Assembly: GCF_008281175.1 (NCBI RefSeq)
Contig: NZ_CP036524.1
Coordinates: 3,472,001 to 3,536,000 of the forward strand
Origin: [Clostridium] hylemonae DSM 15053
Lineage (GTDB): Bacteria; Bacillota; Clostridia; Lachnospirales; Lachnospiraceae
Length of the DNA stretch: 64,000 nt
Direction of reading: 5' to 3'
Under the pieces are notes generated by a model. It did no database searches and was not told the DNA's origin. It saw only the letters and a program-made list of their open reading frames with translations. Positions 9,101 to 15,446 of this stretch are shown one piece after another. The translations under genes and the position numbers were made by a program. Each line of letters starts with the position of its first letter. Positions within the stretch are counted from its first letter, which is position 1.

Positions 9101-9522
9101 TTTACCCGCACCGTGATCCGGGGCAGGCTTACCTCCTTTGGCACGGTATATCCTTCGCCGGGCTTTGGGGTCAGGATGTACTCCCCGGGCTTCTCACTGT
9201 CATAGGCAGGCCCGCTCTCCCACATCACGGGAACATTCTCCGCCGACGGTGCGGGAGTCTCCCCGCCGTTCTCCGCCGGTTCCTCCTGTACACGGAAGAC
9301 CATGGCCTCCAGTTCCCCGGGCAGGTTTAACTCCTCCCATGCGGTGCCCTGCGGCACCTCCCGCTCCGTGCTGTTATCCGGCAGCGCTAAGAAGGACTGT
9401 ATCTGCCCCTCCGAAGGAGCCGCCGGCGTCTCCGCCCTTGCGGCCAGAGGCATAGTCATGCCCAAAAGCACCGCTGTGGACAACAGCAGTGCCAGTATTC
9501 TCTCTTTACGTTTCTCGCCCAT
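6154..9522 (-). CDS. BspA-type leucine-rich-repeat cell-surface protein
   Basis: The chosen start at 9522 gives 1,122 residues opening with a signal peptide (MGEKRKERILALLLSTAVLLG, cleavage near ARAETP) and has an AGAGGAA ribosome binding site; the open frame continues 38 codons upstream without a good start. Two modules follow, each beginning with a TTLDLSGM segment (about residues 224 and 616) and then many LRR_5/BspA repeats of the form TIGxxAFxxCxSLTEVTFPxxL (about 237-507 and 637-834). Next is an InlB-B-like repeat (about 875-945) and a C-terminal VQTGD motif (about 1082), a hydrophobic helix and an RKRR tail, the pattern of a sortase substrate. It is probably a wall-anchored adhesin. 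It sits between rplA and rplJ, next to the LytTR system. Confidence 0.92.
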   Translation of the reverse strand: MGEKRKERILALLLSTAVLLGMTMPLAARAETPAAPSEGQIQSFLALPDNSTEREVPQGTAWEELNLPGELEAMVFRVQEEPAENGGETPAPSAENVPVMWESGPAYDSEKPGEYILTPKPGEGYTVPKEVSLPRITVRVKEAQTNSSLKSAPALQTVSAGTALTVEVTGNGTDAVKNAVEAELGGGNKADYTAITLTGSASELTDGNWNYIRALYAEDSEWNSLTTLDLSGMSRLSKVETLNSQRSPAKLIAVTFPSSLKTIGMDAFYGSTGLTEVTFPSSLETIGVNAFLSCGSLKETAFPNNLKSIEAYAFSGCFSLRSVTFSSSLETIGSCAFSDCISLTEVTFPSKLKTIVKNAFSGCTSLTAFAVVSENPYFTGKAGVLYDKKMETLLLYPQGKTDMSFTIPDGVVTIGNAAFGSQPSLESVTFPSSLKTIEGYAFGNCTGLTEVTFPNNLESIGGNAFYNCLCLTEVTFSKNLTSIGSSAFHSCESLATLTFTGSTPPNIGPAAFNNIAGGGRLYYPSDAPSYDAAWISGLNLPTGGGWSSGVYNLVVEVDNDAPGEVADKVTTALGGGNKADYTAITLTGDATELTGDNWDYLRSLYIPGNDWTNLTTLDLSGMDGLIKVAGSASNNIGRLTTVIFPDKLKTIGSNAFYSCGSLKNAVFPDGLRSIGGSAFGGCGSLAGAVFPDSLQTIGVQAFSNCPSLTEVTFPKNLETVGAQAFSNCTSLMSFAVADGNGYFSSENGVLYDKKMETLLIYPIGNADTSFVLPDGVRTIKGFAFWSCLSLTKVIFPDSLETIEDAAFYNCGGLASLTFLGDRPPKAIGGGALYFIAGSGTIYYPAGKESNYNDTWKSGLSTPVDSNTWTLVPGYRLTVAGGTDTTKGGLYQENDSVSLMTAPSAGRKFDRWTSSGGGAFANAEEASTTFTMPAAHVTVTAHFTPSYSERTLRDPSTGVTVRGSFTEDAMLNVKSGTLHTGDDDSACATIRAYGKDNGGPLLLYDIRLSAGEVQGEVDVTIPVGVGYNGRTATVMHCHRRELEHIKVPVENGAVTGTFGGLSPFAVFVPGGSDGRGNSRSTGSGVQTGDPVELVSAALIMLASLAVCASMVFSRKRRCAKRHR

Positions 9523-9606
9523 ACATTTCCTCTCTTTCTCCCTGCTGCTTTCCGTGCTGTACTTTCCCCTCACCCTGAAGCCCCTGAACGCAGGACGGTC
9601 AGAAGC

Positions 9607-9654
9607 TTTGAAGTACCCGCCCAGCGGGTACTTCAAAGGGGTATACCCCTTTGA
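9607..9654. repeat. Two overlapping palindromes in the 5' untranslated region of the surface-protein gene
   Basis: A 14-bp inverted repeat with a 3-nt loop (9607-9620 with 9624-9637) overlaps a perfect 22-bp palindrome, TCAAAGGGG/TATA/CCCCTTTGA (9633-9654). Because they share bases 9633-9637, only one hairpin can form at a time. They lie between the predicted promoter (9741-9769) and the start codon (9522), so they could act as an RNA switch or a protein-binding site. Confidence 0.6.
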
Positions 9655-9740
9655 TCACATCTTTATTTTATTCCGGCGCTTTTAGCGCCCTGCTCTGCCA
9701 AAAAATCATCCTGGCTAAATGTAAGTGACTATTTTCCATT

Positions 9741-9769
9741 ACTATAACACATCATGAGGTCTCATGCAA
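9741..9769 (-). promoter_or_regulatory. Promoter of the surface-protein gene
   Basis: On the minus strand TTGCAT (9769-9764) and TATAGT (9746-9741) are spaced 17 bases apart. This predicts a 5' untranslated region of about 210 bases, which holds the palindromes at 9607-9654. Confidence 0.65.
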
Positions 9770-9886
9770 TACGAAAGAATATTTATCGTATTATAATGTA
9801 GTGAATTGCACATACAAGAGTGCTCGACGCACCGTGTCCTGCCATCCTCTCCCATCCCAGGCCTTTCCGAAAAAAGCGCAGCGCGC

Positions 9887-9932
9887 AAAAAAGAAACCTT
9901 ATGCAAATGCATCCGCATCACATAAGGTTTCT
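9887..9932. terminator. Terminator of the rpmG-rplA operon, bidirectional in form
   Basis: AGAAACCTTATG (9892-9903) pairs with CATAAGGTTTCT (9921-9932). On the minus strand the stem runs into TTTTTT, ending the ribosomal operon about 95 bases after rplA; on the plus strand a T-run also follows. The rest of the 9523-10027 gap holds only the surface-protein promoter, its leader and this terminator. Confidence 0.85.
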
Positions 9933-10027
9933 CTTTTTTCCCGTCCATTTGGCGTGACCTGCAGTCTCTTTCTGCTGCTTCACGGCTTACCGCCAAACCG
10001 CCGACAGGATTATATTACACAATACAA

Positions 10028-10720
10028 TTAAACTAATTTAGCCGGGTTGATCTTTACACCGGGTCCCATAGTAGAAGTAAGTGTCACGCTCTTTAAGAAC
10101 TGACCTTTTACCGCTGCCGGTTTAGCTTTGTTGATTGCATCAATAAGCGTCTGGAAGTTGTCCGCAAGTTGTTCTTCGGTAAAGGAAGCTTTACCTACTG
10201 GCACATGGATAATGTTCGTCTTGTCAAGTCTGTACTCAATCTTACCGGCTTTGATCTCCTGAACAGCTTTTGCAACATCCATTGTTACCGTTCCGGCTTT
10301 CGGGTTTGGCATCAGGCCCTTTGGTCCAAGTACACGGCCAAGGCGTCCGACAACACCCATCATGTCCGGCGTAGCAACAACTACGTCAAATTCAAACCAG
10401 TTTTCATTCTGGATCTTTGGGATCAATTCATCCGCTCCTACGTAATCTGCCCCTGCCGCCTTTGCTTCTTCTGCTTTGGCGTCCTTGGCAAATACAAGGA
10501 TCCTGGTCTTTTTGCCTGTTCCGTGAGGCAGTACGACTGCTCCACGAATCTGCTGGTCAGCGTGACGTCCGTCACATCCGGTTCTGATATGAGCTTCGAT
10601 CGTCTCATCGAATTTAGCTACTGCAGTTTTCTTTACTAATGAAACAGCTTCTTCTTTGTCGTAAAGATTTCCTCTGTCGATCACTTTAGCAGCTTCAATA
10701 TATTTCTTTCCTCTTTTCAT
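10028..10720 (-). CDS. rplA: 50S ribosomal protein L1
   Basis: This 230-residue protein forms the L1 stalk next to the ribosomal E site. The start at 10720 ([17 protein letters not shown]) is preferred over an in-frame upstream codon because it has an AGGAGG site and gives the family length. Hallmarks include LPHGTGKK, the [27 protein letters not shown] signature and the C-terminal [12 protein letters not shown]. It is the last gene of the rpmG-secE-nusG-rplK-rplA run and is followed by a terminator. In many Firmicutes rplJ comes next; here it is about 6.5 kb away. Confidence 0.98.
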   Translation of the reverse strand: MKRGKKYIEAAKVIDRGNLYDKEEAVSLVKKTAVAKFDETIEAHIRTGCDGRHADQQIRGAVVLPHGTGKKTRILVFAKDAKAEEAKAAGADYVGADELIPKIQNENWFEFDVVVATPDMMGVVGRLGRVLGPKGLMPNPKAGTVTMDVAKAVQEIKAGKIEYRLDKTNIIHVPVGKASFTEEQLADNFQTLIDAINKAKPAAVKGQFLKSVTLTSTMGPGVKINPAKLV

Positions 10721-10802
10721 TCTAAAAAACCTCCTCGTGGTAATGTCGGGATAACCCTCCCACATATTTAACATTTACAATTAGCAACGAAAGCTCTCGA
10801 GC

Positions 10803-11228
10803 CTACTCTTCTACTTTAACGCCCATGCTGCGGCATGTGCCGGCGATCATGCTCATGGCGGCCTCAACAGTTGCGGCGTTTAAGTCCGGCATCTTAAGTT
10901 CAGCGATCTCCTGAAGCTGAGCCTTTGTGATCGTAGCAACCTTTGTCTTATTCGGAACGCCTGAACCTGATTTGATATTGCAGGCTTTCTTGATAAGAAC
11001 CGCTGCCGGCGGAGTCTTTGTGATAAAGCTAAAGCTTCTGTCATTGTAAACTGTGATCACTACAGGGATGATCATATCTCCCTGATCTGCAGTTTTAGCG
11101 TTGAACTGTTTTGTAAATTCAACGATGTTTACACCGTGCTGACCAAGTGCAGGTCCAACCGGTGGTGCCGGTGTAGCTTTTCCGGCAGGTATTTGTAACT
11201 TAATATAACCTTCTACTTTTTTTGCCAT
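10803..11228 (-). CDS. rplK: 50S ribosomal protein L11
   Basis: This 141-residue protein is the L11 of the GTPase-associated centre. The N-terminal domain contains the [21 protein letters not shown] signature, and the C-terminal rRNA-binding domain ends with [15 protein letters not shown], both standard. It lies between nusG (56 bases upstream) and rplA (82 bases downstream) in one transcription unit. Length and sequence are those of an ordinary, complete L11. Confidence 0.98.
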   Translation of the reverse strand: MAKKVEGYIKLQIPAGKATPAPPVGPALGQHGVNIVEFTKQFNAKTADQGDMIIPVVITVYNDRSFSFITKTPPAAVLIKKACNIKSGSGVPNKTKVATITKAQLQEIAELKMPDLNAATVEAAMSMIAGTCRSMGVKVEE

Positions 11229-11284
11229 TTCAATTACCTCCTTGTGGTGTTGGCGGGAACGTCACACGCCCCTCCCACTTCCTA

Positions 11285-11800
11285 CTACATTTTCTTTACT
11301 TCTGCGAAACTGATCTCTACCGGCGTTTCGCGGCCGAATAACTCAACATTGATCGTCAGACTCTGCTTCGGAATGTTCAGCGCCTGGATCACTCCAACCG
11401 TATCTGCCCATGCCCCGGCAATTACCTGAACGGTATCGCCGACCTCAAAGTCAACGACAATATTCTCCTGCCTGATCCCAAGCGGAGCCATCTCGGCATC
11501 CGTAAGCGGAACCGGTTTGGACCCCGGCCCTACAAATCCCGTCACACCTCTCGTGTTACGGACAACGTACCAGGTGTCGTCATTCATGATCATATGAATG
11601 AGCACATACCCGGGAAACATTTTTTTCTGTGTCGCCTTCTGGACGCCGTTTTTCAGTTCCACTACATCCTGCATCGGAACACGGACCTCCAGTATTTGGT
11701 CTTCCAGGTGCCGGTTTTCAATTGTCTTATCAATGTTGGCCTTAACTTTGTTCTCATACCCTGAATAAGTATGAACAACGTACCATTTTGCCTCTGACAT
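11285..11800 (-). CDS. nusG: Transcription termination/antitermination factor NusG
   Basis: This 171-residue elongation factor binds RNA polymerase and couples transcription with termination or translation. The NGN domain occupies about residues 1-115 (WYVVHTYSGYENKVKANI, KMFPGYVLIHM, VRNTRGVTGFVG) and the KOW domain about 118-170 (FEVGDTVQVIAGAWADTVGVIQ). It follows secE in the classical secE-nusG-rplK order. Nothing is unusual in its length. Confidence 0.98.
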   Translation of the reverse strand: MSEAKWYVVHTYSGYENKVKANIDKTIENRHLEDQILEVRVPMQDVVELKNGVQKATQKKMFPGYVLIHMIMNDDTWYVVRNTRGVTGFVGPGSKPVPLTDAEMAPLGIRQENIVVDFEVGDTVQVIAGAWADTVGVIQALNIPKQSLTINVELFGRETPVEISFAEVKKM

Positions 11801-11833
11801 AAAATCACCTTTCTTGCCTGCAGTTTATCAGTG

Positions 11834-12028
11834 CTATCTTACTAATAAATCCACTCCGTTCTGTACCAGGAAATCAATAACTGCAATAATTAATCCGAGT
11901 ACAACAGACACAGAAACGACTGCCGCTGTCTGTTTTGCAAGTGTCATCTTATCTGGCCAAATGATCTTTCTGAACTCTGCCTTAAGTCCTTTGAACCAGC
12001 TTTTCTTCTGAGTTTTTTGTTCAGCCAT
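11834..12028 (-). CDS. secE: Preprotein translocase subunit SecE
   Basis: This 64-residue, single-spanning SecE of the short Gram-positive type is the clamp subunit of the SecYEG channel. The amphipathic helix (WFKGLKAEFRKIIWPDK, with the conserved WP) precedes one transmembrane segment (about residues 35-57). It lies between rpmG (21 bases upstream) and nusG (33 bases downstream). Confidence 0.97.
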   Translation of the reverse strand: MAEQKTQKKSWFKGLKAEFRKIIWPDKMTLAKQTAAVVSVSVVLGLIIAVIDFLVQNGVDLLVR

Positions 12029-12049
12029 GACATCACTCCTTTGCGGCGA

Positions 12050-12199
12050 CTATTTTGTTTCCTTGTGCAATGTGTGTGACTTGCAGAATTTACAGTACTT
12101 CTTAGTCTCCATGCGCTCAGGATGAGTTTTCTTATCCTTCGTCATGTTGTAATTACGCTGCTTGCATTCTGTACATTCCAATGTGATTCTTGTACGCAC
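12050..12199 (-). CDS. rpmG: 50S ribosomal protein L33
   Basis: A 49-codon gene opens with GTG at 12199 and ends with TAG at 12052-12050. The product reads [17 protein letters not shown], continues [19 protein letters not shown] and ends [13 protein letters not shown]. It carries the two CxxC zinc pairs (CTEC, CKFC) of the zinc-binding (C+) L33 type. A GAGGTGG ribosome binding site precedes the GTG. It is the first gene of the rpmG-secE-nusG-rplK-rplA operon. It is easily missed because it is short and starts with GTG. Confidence 0.96.
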   Translation of the reverse strand: MRTRITLECTECKQRNYNMTKDKKTHPERMETKKYCKFCKSHTLHKETK

Positions 12200-12306
12200 A
12201 ACTTCCACCTCGCTTTATGTTTCTTGTGTTAACATTGTTACGTGGCAGCTTGCGGGGCTGCCCGATTTTAGGCATAAAAAAAAGACCTACTTCCATTCGC
12301 TAGGAT

Positions 12307-12335
12307 AGTGTATCACACAAAGCCGGAAAATGCAA
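12307..12335 (-). promoter_or_regulatory. Promoter of the rpmG-secE-nusG-rplKA operon
   Basis: On the minus strand TTGCAT (12335-12330) and TACACT (12312-12307) are spaced 17 bases apart, about 110 bases ahead of rpmG. A short stem (GGCAGC/GCTGCC around 12244-12262) lies in the leader. Confidence 0.75.
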
Positions 12336-12352
12336 GTCCTTTTCGTCATATA

Positions 12353-12382
12353 ACTCCGCCGCAGCCGGGACTGCGGCGGAGT
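12353..12382 (-). terminator. Hairpin after the last amidohydrolase gene
   Basis: ACTCCGCCGCAG (12353-12364) pairs perfectly with CTGCGGCGGAGT (12371-12382). It begins about 10 bases after the stop of the gene at 12393 and probably ends the long amidohydrolase operon. The following T-run is weak (TTATATG). Confidence 0.6.
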
Positions 12383-12392
12383 CTGTTTCATG

Positions 12393-13133
12393 TCACTTCA
12401 ATAATCTAAGCGCATTTTTATAGAAAATACTTTCCCGCGCTTCATCTGTCAGGTCTGCCCTCTGAATGCGGTATATCTCAAGCTCTGTATTAAGCCACGG
12501 AAAATGAGAGCCGAATACAAGCCTGTCATACCCGAGGCGCTCCGGTATATTTTCGATCCCTTCATCGGAATAGTCTCCCGAAGTCTCGATCATCAGGTTG
12601 GAATGCCTGTCCATCACATGATCCACATCTGTCAGCGCATAGCCGCTGCTGTCAAACTGCCCTCCGTGGGACATGATAAACGTGATCTCAGGAAATCTTT
12701 CCGCCAGATCGGCCACCTGAAAGCAGTGTGACAGCCACGGGTATCCCGTCTCAACCAGGACAGGCAGGCCGTACTCTCTGCATATCTCCATAAAAGGATA
12801 TACCTTCTTGTCGTTTATCGCAAATGTCTCCTCCCACGGATGCAGGACGAGCCCTTTCAGCTCCAGTTCCTGCACCGACTCCCGCAGTATCTTCTCAGAA
12901 TCCTTCCCGAGATTGGGGTCAATACGGCAGAAACCGGCAAGTTTCCCCGCATGCTTTCTCTGCAGGTCCGACACATATTCATTCTGCCGTTCAAAGAAAG
13001 GGTCTGTCGTCTTGACGGGACAGATCACCGAGATATCCACCTGATTTTCCGCCATATTCTGCAGAAGCTCATCTTCCGTACTTTCCTGACCGAGCATGGA
13101 TGTGCCGACATATGTATGAAAATCAATGATCAT
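12393..13133 (-). CDS. COG2159-type amidohydrolase homologue with altered metal ligands
   Basis: This 246-residue TIM-barrel protein is homologous to the gene just upstream. The usual first HxH motif reads DFHTYVG, so the second His is Tyr. The strand that carries FHCGD in the neighbour reads VETGYP here, and the GTDAP motif reads GSHFPW. The histidines of LVLHPWEE and MSHGG remain. It may therefore be a non-catalytic partner or use a different metal set. Its start overlaps the end of 13130-13879 by four bases (ATGA), so the two should be made in a fixed ratio. It is the last gene of the long operon starting near 24.5 kb. Fold confidence is high; function is unknown. Confidence 0.8.
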   Translation of the reverse strand: MIIDFHTYVGTSMLGQESTEDELLQNMAENQVDISVICPVKTTDPFFERQNEYVSDLQRKHAGKLAGFCRIDPNLGKDSEKILRESVQELELKGLVLHPWEETFAINDKKVYPFMEICREYGLPVLVETGYPWLSHCFQVADLAERFPEITFIMSHGGQFDSSGYALTDVDHVMDRHSNLMIETSGDYSDEGIENIPERLGYDRLVFGSHFPWLNTELEIYRIQRADLTDEARESIFYKNALRLLK

Positions 13134-13879
13134 TTCTCTCCCTCCAATCCCATCACACGCACCGCGTTTTTATAGAGCACCATCTCCAGTTCTTCCTCTG
13201 AAAGTCCCGCCAGCAGCACCTTCTTAAGCTCCACGAGCGGGTCGCAGCACGGCGCGTCCGTGCCGAAAAAGATACGTTCCGCTCCCAGTTCATCCACAAA
13301 CCACCGGATTTCCTTTACGAGCGGCACTTCTGAAGTATCGATGTAAATATTTTTATATTTTTTGGCCGCCTCAATGGCATCTCTGTTATGGGCGTAACCT
13401 CCCATATGCGCAAGAATAATGACCGTGTCCGGGCACTGCGCGGCCAGCTCCCCTATCTGGAGCGGAAGGCACATCATCTCGTCCCCGCAGTGGAAGAGAA
13501 CCGGAAGCCCAAGTTCTCCCGCCTTCCTGCATAAGTTTACCGTAAGCTCCCCGTATGGGTGCAGTGTATAGTGGGCCGGATGCAGCTTGACTCCCCGGAC
13601 CGGATACGTTCTGCAGCTTTCTTCCAGAAAGTCCACCGCCTCTTGGCCAAACCACGGATCCATGCGCAGAAACATCATAAAACGCTCCTTATAAGGTTCT
13701 ATGGAATTCCAGAGACGCTCTGCGCACGTCATATCCGGTCCCGGAAGATTCAGGTACGCGCTGACGACAGCTTTCTCGATACCCGCCTCATCCATGAGCT
13801 TCACGAGCTTCGTGGCGGTATCATGCCAGTGCAGCGGTTCGCACACGTCCACATGCGCGTGCATATCTATGATTCTCAT
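13130..13879 (-). CDS. COG2159-type metal-dependent amidohydrolase
   Basis: This 249-residue TIM-barrel hydrolase belongs to the amidohydrolase_2 group, which includes decarboxylases (ACMSD-like) and lactonases. The metal-site motifs look intact: IDMHAHVD (HxH), VKLHPAH, LFHCGDE, LAHMGG and FGTDAP. It lies 68 bases after the COG0402 hydrolase gene and overlaps the next gene by four bases. In context it is probably a late step acting on a ring-opened or carboxylated product. The actual substrate cannot be inferred. Confidence 0.85.
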   Translation of the reverse strand: MRIIDMHAHVDVCEPLHWHDTATKLVKLMDEAGIEKAVVSAYLNLPGPDMTCAERLWNSIEPYKERFMMFLRMDPWFGQEAVDFLEESCRTYPVRGVKLHPAHYTLHPYGELTVNLCRKAGELGLPVLFHCGDEMMCLPLQIGELAAQCPDTVIILAHMGGYAHNRDAIEAAKKYKNIYIDTSEVPLVKEIRWFVDELGAERIFFGTDAPCCDPLVELKKVLLAGLSEEELEMVLYKNAVRVMGLEGEK

Positions 13880-13947
13880 ATAAGACTCCTTTCATTATAT
13901 ATATGTATTTAAATTATGGAACAACTGGTGTTTCTCCGAAATGTCTT

Positions 13948-15432
13948 TCAGACAAACAGGTTACACGTACAGTCTTCATACTGTCTGATACACTTTTCAT
14001 ATATCCGGTCCACGTACGGCATAAGCGCGTCATTCTTTTCCACCGTATCTTTAAACCGCTCCTGAAACTCTCCTGTCATTGCCTGAAGTTCCTCTATCAG
14101 AGCATTCTCATCTACGTTCAGTATGTTTCTGTTCTCCATCAGAATGCGCCCCGCCGAGATCACAGTCTCCACATCACTGCCGTCCTCACAGTAGACGAGA
14201 TGCTTGTAAATATCGTTTAACGGCGTAAATGCCTCGGACTTCAGATTTATGACCGCAATATCCGCGTCCTTTCCTTCTTCCAGGCTTCCCATCTCCTCCG
14301 TTCTCCTCAGACTGTGCGCGGGCGTCTGAATGGCCATTTTCAAAATGGATCTGGCGTCCAGCCACGTCTTATAGTCCGCATCCATCACCTTCTGCAGCAG
14401 CGCGGCAAACTTTACCGTTTCAAACATGCTGTACCCGTCGTTGCTGCTCATGCCGTCCGTGCCGAGCACCACATTTACGTTGTTTTGCACCATCCTGCGA
14501 AGCGGCATGATACCGCTTCCAAGCTTCAGGTTGCTGACTGGGTTGTGGGCCACAGAGGCGCCCGCCTCCCCGATCATCCGCATATCCTCCTCGTCCATCC
14601 ACACTCCGTGAATAATCGTGAGGCGGTCTGTCAGGAACCCGATATCTTTGATATGCTTTACAATGGACGCGCCGTAAAATTCAGGACCGGTAGCGCGCTG
14701 CATCCTCGTCTCCAGGATATGTGTATGCATGGGCAGGTCATACTTAAGCGCGGTCTTTAGTCCTCTCATCAGGTATTCGTCCGTGCACCGCTGCGGCGCC
14801 GACGTGGAAAATACAACACGCATGCCGTCCTTTCTGTCCCACCTTCTGATCACTTCCTCATACGTCTCTATCATCTCATCCGGATCCGGGTGCGAGGAAA
14901 GCAGCCCATGATACTGTCCGGGAATACAGTCTTTTGTATACGGAAGCCTGTCCATAAAGGCGCGGTCTCCCATATTTACTGCTATATTGCCTTTTAAGCC
15001 TATGTCCTTATATGCCTGAAATACCTGGTCGTACCCTTTTACCGTGGCTTTCGGGCACTCCGATACGTCATCCTGCACGCACGTTATTCCTTTCTTCACC
15101 ATCTCCATGGCCCCGATCATCGTGCGCAGATATATGAGCCGGTGGGAAAACGGACCATAATCCAGCGGCGGGCAGCTGTACAGCATCCATGGCTCCAGCG
15201 GCAGGTTGTCGAAGCGTCCGCGGAACATATTTTCATCCGAGTGCAGGTGGGCGTTCACGAGCCCGGGCATGACAAGCTTATCTGTACAGTCTATGATCTT
15301 GTCCGCGCTTTCTTCTATCCGGTATCCTATTCTCGTTATCTTCCTCCCTTCGATCAGCAGATCCGCACGTTCCAATATTTTGTCCTCAGGATCAAACGTC
15401 AGTATCTTTGCGTTTTTCAGTAATATTTTCAT
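13948..15432 (-). CDS. COG0402 amidohydrolase (cytosine/guanine deaminase or chlorohydrolase-like)
   Basis: This 494-residue cytoplasmic enzyme belongs to the AtzA/TrzN/SsnA branch. It has the N- and C-terminal beta-sandwich pieces (MKILLKNAKILTFDPEDK, MPGLVNAHLHSDEN) around a TIM barrel with metal ligands in NAHLHSD, HTHILET and LGTDGMSSND; HNPVSNLKLGSG is also typical. Relatives deaminate or hydrolyse N-heterocycles such as guanine, cytosine, methylthioadenosine or triazines. It starts 14 bases after the PucR gene and belongs to the same operon. The neighbouring allantoinase-like enzyme makes a heterocycle substrate attractive. Calling it SsnA is not justified from sequence alone. Confidence 0.85.
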   Translation of the reverse strand: MKILLKNAKILTFDPEDKILERADLLIEGRKITRIGYRIEESADKIIDCTDKLVMPGLVNAHLHSDENMFRGRFDNLPLEPWMLYSCPPLDYGPFSHRLIYLRTMIGAMEMVKKGITCVQDDVSECPKATVKGYDQVFQAYKDIGLKGNIAVNMGDRAFMDRLPYTKDCIPGQYHGLLSSHPDPDEMIETYEEVIRRWDRKDGMRVVFSTSAPQRCTDEYLMRGLKTALKYDLPMHTHILETRMQRATGPEFYGASIVKHIKDIGFLTDRLTIIHGVWMDEEDMRMIGEAGASVAHNPVSNLKLGSGIMPLRRMVQNNVNVVLGTDGMSSNDGYSMFETVKFAALLQKVMDADYKTWLDARSILKMAIQTPAHSLRRTEEMGSLEEGKDADIAVINLKSEAFTPLNDIYKHLVYCEDGSDVETVISAGRILMENRNILNVDENALIEELQAMTGEFQERFKDTVEKNDALMPYVDRIYEKCIRQYEDCTCNLFV

Positions 15433-15446
15433 CCTGTAACCTCCTC

